Notes: a model not told the origin generated them from the sequence alone. Positions 1 through 12,065 are shown, counted from the first letter of the stretch. The stretch is DNA of 64,000 nucleotides from Aphidius gifuensis (GCF_014905175.1 NC_057790.1:12488469-12552468), one strand, 5' to 3'. Program-made: numbers and translations.

Positions 1-600
1 GTTACCGTTGAAAATGAAAAATTTTCAATACACCGGCTAGGGCCGTGTTAAATTTTATTTATTTCAATGATTTTGAACAGTAACAATATAATATTAGTCA
101 ATTTTTTTCGAACTGAAAATAGAGTAGTCACAGAGGTTTTATATTAGGTTTAAAATAATAATTTTTCAAAAATCTATGACTCCTTATTTTATAACTTGTA
201 AAGAAATACTTTTACGCACAATTTTTCAACAAGAAATCGTCCGTAAAAGTATCCTTACGCACTATATTGGGGCAAAAGGGCGTCCATATTACAAACCTCG
301 TGTCAAAAAATGTTGTATAGGTATAACTCGTACGTAAAGAAGGTGATCCTCCAAGACTTTGAAGGTGTCAATACTCGTGCAAGAATCATCTACTTCACGT
401 ACTAGTTATATCATATACTATTTTGGTACGAACAGTATTTTTCGTGAAAAAAAAAAAAATTTTTTTTTTCATTTTTTGGAGAATATAAAAAATTGACTGA
501 TTAGATCATGCGCTTTTTTCTATTAGGGGCAATAGAATTTTCAGAGACGCTTTTTTTAGGCCAAATCCGAAGTCATTACGACAATTAGTTCCAAAGTTAT
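1..600 (-). repeat. Large dispersed element E, fragment
   Basis: Read as reverse complement it matches 35095-36175 (shared ends include TTCAATAC, CCGGCTAGG and GTTACCGTTGAAAAT). About 200 bp of it (405-600) is repeated at 5676-5870. No coding sequence seen. The element extends past the left edge of the window. Confidence 0.6.
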
Positions 601-2079
601 ACACTGAGAAAAAAAAATTCTAAAACTAATACAAAAACTTCTTAATAATAGAACCGTTGTTCTTGCAAAAAAAGTTCTTGGATTAAGGGAAAATTTTCTT
701 ATATTAAATAAAAAACTTCGTAATTCAAGAACGAAAAATTTCTTGAATTATGGAAATATTGTCTTGAATTATAACAAATACTTCTTGAATTATAAAAAAA
801 AATTCTCAAATAATAACAAAAATTTCTTGAATCATGGCAAAATGTTCTAATTTTTAGAAGTAAGGTTCTTGGATTAGAACAAAATGTACGCGATTTTAGA
901 AGTAAGCTTCTTGGTTAATGAAGTATTTGTTATAATCCAAGAAAAATATTGAAGAAATGAAGAAAAAGAATTCTTTTACATAAATAAATATAAAAGAAAT
1001 AAAAAATTATGTTAACAATCATTCATTCGTTCAATTGTTTTTTTTTACTATTCGAACTTTGTTGGTCGAATTTTTTTTTTTTTTTTTGTATCAGAAAATT
1101 TTGCCTGAGAAGTGACTTGAACTCCTGACACTAACAACGCTACCTAAATCTACCTATTCGTTCAATTGTTTTTTTTTACTACTCGAACTTTGTTGGTCGA
1201 ATTTTTTTTTTTTTTTTTGTATCAGAAAATTTTGCCTGAGAAGTGACTTGAGCTCCTGACACTAACAACGCTACCTAAATCTACCTATTCTAATTCCGAC
1301 GCTTTACCGACTCAACCACGACGCGATTATATATACGACTACGATTTTATTCTCCTTATGATACCAAATTTCTTTATTTAAAAATTAATCACTTGATCTA
1401 ATAAAATTTATGTACTGAAATATTAATAAACACGAATGTGTTTAAATTATTACAAATAAATATAATGAAAATAAAAAAATTAGTTTATTCATTTATTAAA
1501 ATATTTATATAAAAAAAAATTCAGGAGACATTTATTTTAATCTTTTATTGTATGAATAATATTAATGCATATGATACACAATATTTTTTTTTTTCAAATT
1601 TTATATACTCTTGTTTTAAATACTGAATTACGAATGAATTGTCAATTGAGGTTCTGGATGCAATAACACGTTGAGTGCTTGGAGACATGGAAGAAGACAT
1701 GGAAACGCGACGTTGTTTCTAAAAATTAGAACATTTTGCCATGATTCAAGAAATTTTTGTTATTATTTGAGAATTTTCTTTTATAATTCAAGAAGTATTT
1801 GTTATAATCCAAGACTTATTTGGCCATAAACCAAGAACCTTACTTCTGAAAATTAGAACATTTTGCCATGATTCAAGAAATTTTTGTTATTATTTAAGAA
1901 TTTTTTTTTATAATTCAAGACGTATTTGTTATAATTCAAGACAATATTTCCATAATTCAAGAAATTTTTCGTTCTTGAATTACGAAGTTTTTTATTTAAT
2001 ATAAGAAAATTTTTTCTTAATCCAAGAACTTTTTTTGCAAGAACAACAGTTCTGTATTTTAGAAGTTTTTTTTCTCAGT
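601..2079. mobile_element. ACACTGAG element D1 (TTCTTGAATTAT words) with nested SINE copies
   Basis: The left end ACACTGAGAAAAAAAA (601) and right end TTTTTTTCTCAGT (2079) are inverted and flanked by AT. Removing it rebuilds AAAGTTATATGATC, which is intact at about 5860. The arms (about 601-960 and 1730-2079) are mutually inverted and made of TTCTTGAATTATAA and TTCTTGGATTA words. The middle holds AT-rich filler and a tandemly duplicated SINE tail. Confidence 0.65.
1030..1325 (-). repeat. tRNA-derived SINE (minus strand) with a tandem tail duplication
   Basis: On the minus strand, GTGGTTGAGTCGG (A-box-like) is followed 50-60 bases later by GAGTTCAAGTCAC (B-box-like). A unit of about 127 bp containing the B-box half is repeated twice in tandem (1030-1156 and 1157-1283) with almost no change. 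Confidence 0.5.
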
Positions 2080-2238
2080 ATATGATCTACGGCTAAGCCT
2101 TTTCGGCTCGCACACTGAGAAAATTTTTTTGTGAATTCTACGGGGCAACCACTACGAAGTAAAAAAATATCAAATTATCACGGAATTATTTCATTGCGCA
2201 TTGACTATTTTACGGTGTATTCACGAGTTATTTTATAT

Positions 2239-3128
2239 TGTAGCGAATCTCGCTGCCTTATAGGACAACCAAGACCAACTCAACGGAAATCCTCCAACCA
2301 ACGACTCTGTTTTATATTTTATCGTTTACTATTTCTTGTTGTATATTATTATTATCATTTTTTTTATATATATTTTCCCCTTTTTCACCAAGATAGAGAG
2401 AGAGGATAGCTTGGAGTGGGGACATCTTGGTAGATCCGAGCTGCTCCGAAATATCTTGGGCTAAACTCTCTCTCTTGGCTGTGGGACGTGGTAAGAAATA
2501 CAAGTTTCGAGATCAGCTCTTGGTTTTTACGTTATGTAGAGTACTCATGGGTCTAGCTGGATACTCAGCGGACACGTGGATTTTTAGATTAGGTTTTTGG
2601 GGCGTTGTCTGTGTGGATCACTAGACAGCGTCAAGCATACAATTTTTCATTTGATAATTTAGTTAATTAATTTAGTTAGAAACGCGGTCCCTTTCATTAT
2701 TTAAATAAATTCAAGGTCGCGAATAAGTTATGTTGTACGTTTTGAGGTTTTAGATTACGTTTTTTGGACTATGAGACTACGTTTTTGTATTTTGGATTAA
2801 GACTTGGATAAATAAATAATACGTTTTGGTTTTTGAGCATAAAATAATGTTGTGTTATTGTTGATTATTTTGATTTGATTGTAATTATTTTTCTTATAAC
2901 TTTATCCGGCCCTTCTACCACAACCAGCACACTGAGCGAGTCTAGCTTCCCTCTAGGCTAGTTATTGGTGGTTATTTAGTTCATTTATTATTGTTTTCGG
3001 TTAGGGTTTAATTGTTGTTATTTTGTGTCCTTTGAGTATGAATGTGTTAAGCCTTTTTCGAGTTTTAGGGCGAATTGAAAACTCATGATTTTAACGTAAG
3101 CCTTTTTCGAGTTTTATGCCACGTTACA
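2239..3128 (+). mobile_element. Solo LTR, family L1, plus orientation
   Basis: 890 bp starting TGTAGCGAATC and ending CACGTTACA, flanked by a 4-bp duplication ATAT (2235-2238 and 3129-3132). The same sequence occurs inverted at 60885-61891. No internal retroelement follows, so this is an LTR left by recombination. Confidence 0.85.
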
Positions 3129-3507
3129 ATATTCTATATAGGGTATATAAATTATTTGTGAATGTATCATCAAATATTCCGGCATGATACCGTAGATATA
3201 GAACGTTTCCCAAGAAATTTATAAATACGAAAAAAAACTCTAAAAAAGTTAGCAAAACATTGACGAATTTTCAAGTTACCGATTTATATTTACAGGGGAC
3301 CCCGTACTTTTACGGCTTCCTTTTTTTTTTTATGACAACAAACAAATTTTAAAGGCTTTTCAAAATAGAGAATTTATTTTTACGGGGCATCCCGTACTTA
3401 TAAAAAAAGTATAACGTCAACAAAGGTATATTTACAAGGTACCCCGTGGTTTTATCTGAAAGATAAAATTTATTATATTGATAGCAAGACGTAACAACAA
3501 TAACGTG

Positions 3508-3600
3508 CGATGGCTTAGGGGATAACGCACTAGGTTTTAGATTTTAGGTTCAATAGGTTTAGGTACGGTCGTAGGTTCGAATCCCGGTCGGGACAGTAAA
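3508..3600 (+). repeat. tRNA-like sequence (SINE head or pseudo-tRNA)
   Basis: TGGCTTAGGGGATAACGC resembles an A box and GGTTCGAATCCCGGTCG is a good B box, 60 bases apart. An A-rich stretch follows, as in SINEs. The flanks do not form an acceptor stem. Confidence 0.45.
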
Positions 3601-3639
3601 AAACAAAAAAAAAAAAAGCAGGGAAACAATTATACAGAC

Positions 3640-4572
3640 TGTCCCATTTTAATTGGATAATGGATTTTTCTTGAAAAATATAGCTCGAATTGAAAAATGA
3701 TTCAAGTAAAAGTTGTAGGGTTTGGTGGGGGACTTGGAAAAAAAAAAAAAAAACACAAAATTCAAAATGGCGGAGTTTCAGGTATGAACTAAGTTTCTTC
3801 AAATGGGTACTATATTTTTTTTTTGTACCAAAATGTTTCTTACATCAAAACTAACACTTTTTACTTGAAAAGTTTTTCGATAAAATCACTTTTTTTTTCG
3901 GCCCAATTTTGTCTGTTGACGGATTTTCCTCAAAAAATATGGCTCAAATTGAAAAATGATAGAAAAGTTGTAGCGTTCAGGAAGACAAACACGAAAAGAA
4001 AAAAAAAATTTTTTCAAAGTTCAATGGCGAAGTTTAAAGTATGAACAACTTTTTTTTGAGGTTAGGTGTAATTTTTTGTTACTAAAAAATTGTTCGCATC
4101 AAGATTAACACTTTTTCTAAATAAAATTTTTTGGCAAAGTCTATTTTTTTTATCCATGCTTCTCACTCCGCCATTTTGAATTTTATACCAAATTTTTTTT
4201 TTTTTTTCGTGATTGTCTTCCTAAACGCTACAACTTTTCCAAATATCATTTTCAAATCAAAGCCATTTTTTTTGAGGAAAATCCATCAACAGATAAAACC
4301 GGGCCGAAAAAACAGTGATTTTATCGAAAAATTTTTCAAATAAACAGTGTTAGTTTTGATGTAAGAAACATTTTGGTGCAAAAAAAAAATACAGTATTCA
4401 TTTAAAAAAACTATGTTCATACCTGAAACTCCGCCATTTTGAATTTTTTGAATTTTTTTTTTTTTTTTTTCTCTAGGTCCCCCTCCAAACCCTACAACTT
4501 TTACTTGAATCATTTTTCAATTTGAGCTATATTTTTCAAGAAAAATCCATTATCCAATTAAAATGGGACAGT
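3640..4572. repeat. Palindromic element with AATGGCGGAGTTTCAGG arms
   Basis: The left arm (about 3640-3790) and right arm (about 4418-4572) are inverted copies: one end reads GTCCCATTTTAATTGGATAA, its partner TTATCCAATTAAAATGGGAC. Diverged inner copies of the same arms fill the middle. Confidence 0.65.
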
Positions 4573-4639
4573 CGGTATATGTATATTAGGGTTTTTTTTT
4601 TTTTTTTCTCTTTCACCCATCTTTATATTAAAGTTTATA

Positions 4640-5150
4640 TACTCTCATGCCCAGAAAAATTTGAACTCAATTGAAAATATTTAGAGGTGTTCAGGTCATT
4701 TGTTTTTCCATTTACTAACATGTTATTACACTTATTCATTATTTTGATCATGGAGGCTTTAATTTTCGACCGTCTGTTCGCGTTGGTCTCATTTTATAGA
4801 GTATTAAATTCTATAGCATATAATATTCATAGTTTTGATCATTTACAATTAAAAAAAATAGTGAAATAATGCTTCAAAAAGGTAGTATTTACAATTTTTC
4901 TGAAAAACAAAATTGTAAATGATCAAAACTATGAATATTATATGCTATAAAATTCAATACTCTATAAAATGAGACCAACGCAAACTTGAACGGTCGAAAA
5001 TTAAAGCCTCCATGATCAAAATGGTGAATGAAGTGTATTAAACCCATGTTAATCAAATGGAAAAAACAAATGACCCCTGAACCACCTCTAAATATTTTTC
5101 AATTGAGTTCAAATTTTTTCTGGGCATGATTTAGAGCTGTATAAACTTAT
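4640..5150. repeat. Large palindrome (foldback) centred near 4890
   Basis: About 240 bp arms: CATGCCCAGAAAAATTTGAA near 4650 and its inverted partner TTCAAATTTTTTCTGGGCAT near 5120, with ATGGAGGCTTTAATTTTCGA and partner in between. Confidence 0.7.
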
Positions 5151-5675
5151 ATGTTGATGGGTGAAGAGAAAAAAAAATATCAAAAAAAAAAAAACACCCT
5201 AAAAACAAAAGTTGTATATGGATATATATATATATATAAGTTCCGTCAAAACAAATCATCCCGTGAAATGTAAAAAAAAATTTTTTTTTTTAATAACTGA
5301 AATGCATTTCTATTTTAACGGTGTGCCCCGTAAAAATTACATATTTCGTAGGGATCGGTTAAAGTCGAATTTTTTAGTACGTGACATATGATATCATATT
5401 ATTTTTTTACAGACCATCTCGGAAAAGTAGAAAGTTCTTCCTGAAAAAATAAAAGCGAGCACACCTTTTTAACTGTAAAAATTATTGTGTTTTGTACGTA
5501 TTTATAAAATCCGAATTTCAATATTCGTGCGTAAACTTGTCTTTGTAACCCACGAAAAAAAACAAACTATCTCGTACAAATTACGGTGTTGTCGTCTTGG
5601 CCCAGTTTCTAGTGGCTACCCCGTAATTATAAAAAAATTCTAACTTAAAAATAACAAAAAAATTCTCTCAGTGTA

Positions 5676-5906
5676 TCATATACTATTTTGGTACGAACAG
5701 TATTTTTCGTGAAAAAAAAAAAATTTTTTTTTTTCATTTTTGGAGAATATAAAAAATTGACTGATTAAATCATGCTTTTTTCTATTAGAGGTGATAGAAT
5801 TTTCAGAGACGCTTCTTTTAGGCTAAATCCGAAGTTATTACGACAATTAGTTCCAAAGTTATATGATCTACGGCTAAGCCTTTTCGGCTCCCAGCCTCCG
5901 TAAATT
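5676..5906 (-). repeat. Element E, terminal part
   Basis: Repeats 405-600 and continues to GGCTAAGCCTTTTCGGCTCC, then CAGCCTCCG, matching the inverted 35033-35060 end (CGGAGGCTAGGAGCCG). Confidence 0.6.
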
Positions 5907-5939
5907 TTTTTCGTCATAAATTATAAAAATACATTCCGG

Positions 5940-6430
5940 GGTATGTGAAACAAATAAAATTTATATATTGGCCAAAGTGTCGGTTAATTCTTGGATTGCC
6001 GTGATTATAATGTATGTTTAAGTAAAATATTTTTTTGTCATCTTCAATTGTTGCTGCTATGTTCAAGTAAGTAAGACTCTGGAGTTTCAACTAGAAGATA
6101 CCGTGTTCAAGTCCTGGTGATATCAAGTATTTATGGTGTACTTTTTCGGTCAATAATAATCGAATAAATCATTACAAATATATAAATAATAAAAATAAAT
6201 TGTTTTAAACAATATAAGATAGTATTTTTATTGAATAAATTTTTCTCCTGATGGTATATCAAAATATATTATGATATATCTAAATATATGATGATATCTT
6301 CTTTGATATTAAAAGATAGCGCCATAATCGATATATTTAGTTATCTCTCGATATGTTTTGATATCAAGATATCCTGAGATCTCTTGATATATTATTATAT
6401 CTAAGAAGATCTTTTCATTTTTTTCCCGGG
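5940..6430 (+). repeat. tRNA-derived SINE copy S1 with GATATATC tail
   Basis: Contains AAGTAAGTAAGACTCTGG, then GTGTTCAAGTCCTGG (B-box-like), then AGTATTTATGGTGTACTTTT and an array of ATATATTATGATATATCTAA words ending TTTTTTCCCGGG. The same unit recurs at 15195-15640 and, minus strand and partial, at 53140-53440. Confidence 0.6.
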
Positions 6431-6595
6431 TTATACTACTCATCAATTTTAAAAAATACGATTAATGATTTAATTTTTAATGTGTGTTTTATATTAATTA
6501 CGATATTTGAAGCGAATTTTACTATGTTCACATGGTAAAAAATGCAGAAAGACAAAATACCAAACAAAAGAGTTAATTTTACGTTATTTCCAGTT

Positions 6596-6680
6596 AAGTC
6601 CCGTAGCTGAGCGGTCTAAAGCGTACCCGATATCACGTCAATACATACTTCCTCGGTTCGATCCCCGGTCAGAGTGCAAA
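6596..6680 (+). repeat. tRNA-like SINE head
   Basis: CCCGTAGCTGAGCGGTCTAA (A box) and CTCGGTTCGATCCCCGG (B box) about 50 bases apart, followed by an A-rich tail. The ends do not pair as a tRNA acceptor stem, so I call it SINE-derived. Confidence 0.5.
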
Positions 6681-6749
6681 AGAAAAAAAAAACAAAACAA
6701 ATGCTTCTGCGTTAATAATACAACAGAAAAAAAATTGATACTTTAATAA

Positions 6750-7427
6750 TAATAAAATTTTTTCCGTTGTTTTATATGTCTATTTATATGTTTTTTTCAT
6801 TGTTTATACACTAAGGCACAACACTACAACTTTTTTTTTTAACAAGATAATGTATAAAAAAAATCTACGTTGCTGCTACGGATTATTAGGGGCTTTCTGT
6901 CACGAAGGACGATCGCCAGAAATACCACCTCCACTGCTTACAGTCAATACTCCTGTATATGTGTGAGTGTTACAGTGGCGCGTATATAGAAGTACATAAG
7001 GATGGTGAGCAGTGGAGGTCAAGGTCCCTAGATGAGTTACTGGATTTAGACAGGTCATCCGAAGCTAGAATTTGGAACGCCATATTGGGGATCAGTAGTT
7101 GTGTGCATGCGTATATGTACACAAGATAGGTACGTATGTATGCGTGGATAGTCACACACATTCACACATGTTTATCAATGTTTATATTTGACATTGTCTG
7201 ACGTTGAATTGAATTTAATTTGTTAATTATAGATACTTGATATTTATAATTATAAATGCAATTTATGTGATAATATTAGTACTCCTATATTCAAATAGAC
7301 AAAGTTAAATTAATATACTATCATAATTATATTTTATTTAAAAGAAAAAAAAAAAAATTTCGTTCAGGTTATTTTATTCAATAATATTTTATAAACATTA
7401 ATATTCTTATTATTATTTTATTTCATA
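6750..7427. other. AT-rich intergenic stretch
   Basis: Apart from a less AT-rich patch near 6880-7160, I see no gene or recognisable repeat here. Confidence 0.5.
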
Positions 7428-7450
7428 CTAGTAGGCCGGACCCGGCGTTG
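7428..7450 (-). mobile_element. Helitron 3' terminus
   Basis: Read on the minus strand, the GC-rich palindrome GCCGGGTCCGGC is followed by CTA and then CTAG next to a T. A short hairpin a few bases before CTRR|T is the hallmark of a Helitron 3' end, and the orientation agrees with the Helitron protein remnant 400 bp upstream on that strand. Confidence 0.65.
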
Positions 7451-7837
7451 CCAGGGTAATGCTTATGTCAATATGTTTTATTCTTTTTTTTTTTTATTAT
7501 CGTTATCTTTCTTCTTAGCAACAGAAACACAAATAATTCAACGAAAAAAACATTTCATATGTATACATGTATAAAGTATACAAATATATATACAAATATA
7601 TATAATATACATATAGAATACGCATACAAATATTATATTGTATAATAAAATATATACAGGTAAGTTTCAAATATTAATACCGTTGGGGCTGGTTACGGTT
7701 ATAGTTAGTAATATCCCATATCGATAAGGCTATTGAAAATAAAAAAGTCAAAAGTTCCTAGACAAATACAATTGGACAGTTTTTTCGAATTTATAATGTA
7801 TTTTTACCACTTAGTATAATATAAAAATATATTTAAA

Positions 7838-8370
7838 GACTCGTTATCACTTGGTGGATCCACCAGGTTTCAGGTGGTTTTTCAACTTTTTCTTCTATAT
7901 TTTGATTTGAAAAATAAACACGTTGTCCATTTTCGAGATGAACGTGTAAATGTTGAATGTTTGGATATCGATCATGTATTTTGAAACCTAGTATCAGCCA
8001 AACTGCCTCATTGCTACTTATATATCTTCCTGATTGATATTCGTTAATTTCATTATTATTTTTATTTTCTATTGAATAAATAGCTTGATCACTCCCTTTG
8101 TGTATATATATTTTAATATATACTTTACCGCAACTACTGAACTACATAACTATAATTGAAAGCTTTCATTTCGAATTTTTTTTTCATTTTAGAATGTCTT
8201 CGTTGTGTACGTTCACTTTTCTGTTTATGAATTTTATCTAACGTTAATGTTTGTACATCTTCTCGTGGTTCATCATCATCTTCTTGAATTTAATCATGTG
8301 GATCTTTGTATCTTTTTAATCTTTTTCCTAATAATGTTTTTCTTCCAATATTTTGTTTTCTTTTCGGCAT
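7838..8370 (-). pseudogene. Helitron Rep/helicase protein remnants
   Basis: On the minus strand an ATG at 8370 opens a basic stretch (MPKRKQNIGRKTLLGKRLKR) typical of Helitron protein N-termini, soon broken by a stop. After a deletion the strand reads IHKGSDQAIYSIEN, EYQSGRYISSNEAVWLILGF and YPNIQHLHVHLENGQRVYF, the conserved block between the Rep and helicase parts of Helitron proteins. The catalytic Rep HUH and helicase motifs themselves are absent, so the copy is inactive. Confidence 0.8.
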
Positions 8371-8854
8371 ATTAATCACTTATTTGTAAAATGACATGTC
8401 AGTTATAAGAGATAATTTTATGCAATTCAAATGATTGTCTTTTTTTTAAAAACATACAGCTTACTTCAAATAAGAATAAAATTATTAAATCAATGAAAAT
8501 TTTCTAAAAAAAATATTTTCCAATAGATGTAATTATTCTAATATCCAATTCACCTTTTTTTGAACTTGGAACATCAGGGAATATTTTTAAGTTTTCATTA
8601 TCATAGATTCTGAACATCAAGGAAAAATCATTTATTATGTTCATATTTCCAAATAAACCTAAATGTACGTAACTCGAAATATAGTTGTAACCCTCACATT
8701 ATAAAAATAACGATTGTCATCGGTAATTATAAGAGAGATCATATTTTCCAATAAACCAAAGTAATCAGGTTTTTTTAAACAACCTTAGTACATCAGAAAA
8801 TATTTTCAATTTTTTATTATCGTAAAATCTGAACATCAACGAAAAAAAATTTAT

Positions 8855-9330
8855 TATCAAGAGGCACGGTAGTGCCTCGAGTCAAGTATGAGAAAGAAAT
8901 GTATGTGTGTTGATGAGAATATGTGTGAGACGAGATTAACTACTACTACCGTGCCTTATTATACATCAAATATTTTGTCCCCTTCCGTCGCGAATCTATT
9001 AGAAATTCAATTAAAATATGATAGAGTTGAATGAGGATGCTGAGGTTTGGTAATGATCCCATAAATCGATGTCAAGCTTTTTTTAAAAAAAAAAATCAGA
9101 TTTTTCCATTGCCTTAATATATATTCAAAGCATAACTGATATTTACGGTCTTTTCGTTTTTCTCAAATCGACTACATTTTGTTCGTTCAGTTGGTATCAA
9201 ACCACATAAAACTTTACTATATTGGCTGCACTGCAGAAATTTGTTATTATTTCTAATCATACATAACCTCCAGAATACGTTGACTCTCTCACGTCAAACG
9301 TCAAAAAAAAAAATAAAAACAATTATAAAT
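8855..9330 (+). repeat. Element G with GGCACGGTAGTGCC end
   Basis: Starts ATTATCAAGAGGCACGGTAG, then TCGAGTCAAGTATGAGAAAG, and ends in a block with TACGGTCTTTTCGTTTTTCTC and TTGTTCGTTCAGTTGGTAT. Other copies: 60510-60870, 38860-39115 (inverted), 33890-34090 (part) and 52515-52600 (end only). No ORF. Confidence 0.6.
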
Positions 9331-9435
9331 ATAAATAAATAAATAAATAAATATTGTTGATAATTAAAAAAAAAATATATATATATCGATTATTAGAATA
9401 AGAATTTAAATACATCAACAATATTCACAATAATA

Positions 9436-9620
9436 ATATTTTATAAATACATCAAGTAGTAATGATTTACTTGATTTATTGGGTGGTCTTGATCTTGGTA
9501 TAACAAATGATAATAATACTAGACATACTGGACAAATTCAAACACCACAATTATTTCAATCAACTGGTAATAATCAATTGGATGGTAATAAATTAAATAA
9601 AATAATTTTCTTATAATACT
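9436..9620 (+). pseudogene. AP1G1: AP-1 gamma adaptin hinge fragment
   Basis: The frame reads NDLLDLLGGLDLG followed by an Asn/Gln/Thr-rich stretch, the clathrin-box type hinge of AP-1 gamma subunits. It runs out in AT-rich intron-like sequence. The ear of the same protein lies about 400 bp downstream, with an unrelated piece between them. Confidence 0.55.
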
Positions 9621-9661
9621 AATAAAATAATAACAGTTATTTAATGTTTTGTTAATTTATA

Positions 9662-9975
9662 GGAAAAATTAGTTACAAAAGCTATATTGAATTTGTTGTA
9701 CCAAAAAAAAATATCCGTACATTAGAAGAAAATATTCAAATTGCAGCACGACAAGTTGCATCAAATCTTGGTGGTAATGTTGAGCAAAAAAAAAGATAGT
9801 TGTTGGGAAAAGTATTTTCAGCTGGAGTTCCAGGATTAAAAGAAACACTTGAGCATGGTTTAAAGAATACTTTGGACTTAATCAAGAATTACATGAAGAG
9901 CTCAATTGTATTCAAGATGATTTACTAGTTAATGTGTCTACAGATAAAAATCTTTTTGCAATTACTGGATCATAA
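9662..9975 (+). pseudogene. Unidentified broken coding fragment
   Basis: After an acceptor-like TTTATAG the sequence codes in pieces (for example TLEENIQIAARQVASNLGG and later LHEELNCIQDDLLVNVSTDK) with stops and frame changes between them. I do not recognise the source protein. It separates the hinge and ear pieces of AP-1 gamma and is probably another captured gene fragment. Confidence 0.4.
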
Positions 9976-9995
9976 ATTAATTTTGTAAATATCAT

Positions 9996-10305
9996 TTGGA
10001 AAATATATACTATTTGAGTAATTTTTGGAAAAAACCATTTGAAACACCAAATACATTGGAAGTCAATATGTTGGTAGTTGATTCAAATGATACAACATTA
10101 ACTTATTTTTTATTTCAAGCTGCTGTTGCAAGAGTATGTTTTAATTTATTAAATTTTACATTATTATTGGTGAAATATATTTTTTAATTTAATTTAGTTT
10201 AATGCAGATATTTCAATTACAAGTATTGCCACCGTCAAGCAATATTACATTACCATCTGGACAAGTAACACAAGTACTAAAAGTAAATCAAATTTATCAT
10301 ATTTA
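9996..10305 (+). pseudogene. AP1G1: AP-1 gamma adaptin ear fragment with retained intron
   Basis: The frame gives TLEVNMLVVDSNDTTL and YFLFQAAVAR, then a GTATGT donor. After a TTTAATGCAG acceptor at 10206 it resumes as IFQLQVLPPSSN and LPSGQVTQVLKVNQ. This is the gamma-ear order (FLFQAAVP, FQLQ, PPS, GQVTQVLKV). An intron is retained, so the copy is DNA-derived and not retroposed. The beta strands beyond this point are missing. Confidence 0.7.
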
Positions 10306-10469
10306 ATCTATCTACATGAGTCCACAAACAACAAATGATTAAGAAAAAGATTTAATTATACAAAATAGAATACGTCAATTAAATTGAGTAACATGTCATA
10401 AGCTGAGAAAAAAAAAGGTGACAGAAGAAAATTTACATTACCAGAAATAACATAAACAAGTATTAGTGA

Positions 10470-11271
10470 TCTTTTAGTAAAACATCCATATTTTATTTTA
10501 ACTATCCAACAAATTTAGCTAATTTTTTGGTATCATTTTTTGACAATAAACGTCCATCAGTTCGTGAAAAAGTATTTAATTGTGTAAAAAATATATTTAA
10601 AGATAATAAACGTGGTAAATTATCACTTGTTATTATTATTCGTAAACTAAACCAATATATTAAATTACGTGGTCACTTGGTTCATACTGAACTTGTTAAA
10701 GTATTATTGTCATTGAGAATAAAAGATATTGATCTTGATAAAGAACGTGATGATGAAATGACACAAAAAAAATTAATGAGCCATCAACAACGTATACTTT
10801 CATTGAGTAAACGTGAAAAAAGTAAAAAATTAGAAGCTGTTGAAAAAGAGCTATTGGAATAAAGTTGAAGAACAAAAAATATTAACTGAAATAACAAGTA
10901 TTGTATTTACAATATATTTTAGAATGTTAAAACAAGCACCGAATAGTCAAGTTTTACCTATAATGTTTAGAGGGTCTAGCTAAATTTGCACATTGTATTA
11001 ATCTTAAATTTTATCAAGATTTAGTTAATATCAGAAATACACTGATGGAAGAAAAAATTTGGGTTTACGTGAACAATTACATTGTATACAAACTGTATTT
11101 ACAATATTGTCTGGACAAGGACCAGCATTAAATATTGTTTCATACAGATTTTATGTACATTTTTATAAAAATTTATTATCATCAATTAATGCTGGGAAAA
11201 ATCAACAAGATTGTCATATTATCATTGAAATATCAATTCAAGTGTTGATTATAATCGTAGATAAACTTTAA
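10470..11271 (+). pseudogene. NOC3L: NOC3 (nucleolar complex protein 3) pseudogene fragment
   Basis: Successive frames give HPYFNFNYPTNLANFLVSFF, SLRIKDIDLDKE, KKLMSHQQRILSLSKRE, KFAHCINLKFYQDLV, LGLREQLHCIQTVFTILSGQ and FYKNLLSSINAGKN, in the order of the NOC3/CBF family. Frame breaks at about 10860, 10965 and 11055 disrupt it. NOC3 normally works in 60S ribosomal subunit maturation; this copy cannot encode it. Both ends are truncated, and an AP-1 gamma piece precedes it on the same strand. Confidence 0.8.
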
Positions 11272-11512
11272 ATTATTTATTCATTCATTCATTACGTTTT
11301 TTATAAAAACAGGAGCTTTTACACAAAATAATCGGTTTTTGTTTTGTCAAAAAAATAAATCTCATATTAAATTACAACATTTGTACCTGGTAGTGGTACT
11401 GAATTTTAATAATTAATTTTCAACAGATATGTACAGTATGAAGTTGATGGAATGTACATATGGAATTACCATGTGGTACAATGTCTGATGATAAAATGCA
11501 ACAGTTGGGTAT

Positions 11513-12065
11513 CCCTGGTGGTAATATTTCTTCAAATTTTCTACGAATTTTTACGACATTGACCCATTCGAGAAAATAGTTTCAGAGTTATCTCTCAATT
11601 TTTCTTCGAGTTCTTCGGAAAAACTTCTCCGATTGCTCGGGAACTTCTCTAAAAGTCAACCATGTGTTAACATAGTTCCAAAATTTTCTTTAAATGTTTC
11701 TCCGAGTTTTTTTGAGGTTCAGAGAAGTTGGACTATTAGTAGAAATAATTTATAGATTTTCTTCGAACATTTTTCGGAATTTATTCAGTTTTCCAAAGAA
11801 GCTTCTTCGATTGTTTGCGAACTTTAGAAGAACTATTCTCAGAAATTTGTAAAAAGTTCGTTGAAATTTGTAGAAGTATTTCCACTAGGAATTATTCGGC
11901 AAAAAACCTTAAAATATTTCTCGAAGCTCAGAAAAATAATTAAAAGTACGGAGAAAACTTCCGAAGATTTTTTAAAATTTTTTCTCCGCATGGGTCAATT
12001 TCGTAGAAATTTGTTAAAATTCGCAGACAGCTCTTAGAAAATCCGTAGAAATATTTCTACCACGG
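11513..12065. mobile_element. CCCTGGTG element A1 (self-echo interior)
   Basis: Begins CCCTGGTGGTAATATTTCT and ends AGAAATATTTCTACCACGG, an imperfect terminal inverted repeat, with AT on both sides (11511-11512, 12066-12067). The interior repeats permuted forms of TTCTCCGA and AGAAAT and contains the TTGACCCAT core twice, once per strand. It lies inside the METTL3 fragment; removing it with one AT restores GGT ATA CCA. Confidence 0.8.

Larger units (their letters stand above)
2112..5674. mobile_element. ACACTGAG element D2 (ACGGGG/CCCCGT words), interrupted
   Basis: Begins ACACTGAGAAAATTTTTTTG and ends AAAAATTCTCTCAGTGT. Remaining body segments (2130-2235, 3132-3490, 5240-5660) iterate TTTACGGGG and CCCCGTAA permutations. 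A solo LTR (2239-3128) and palindromic units (3490-5220) are inserted in it. Confidence 0.55.

Noticed and set aside
3508..3600. A functional tRNA gene
   Set aside because: A and B boxes are present, but no acceptor stem or anticodon arm can be folded convincingly.
6596..6680. A functional tRNA-Leu or tRNA-Ser gene
   Set aside because: Good internal boxes but no pairing between the ends, and a SINE-like A-rich tail.
11513..12065. Element A1 as a spliceosomal intron (introner)
   Set aside because: A GT...AG choice exists near the ends but would delete conserved METTL3 residues, whereas removal at the AT duplication restores them exactly; the host fragment is also a pseudogene.
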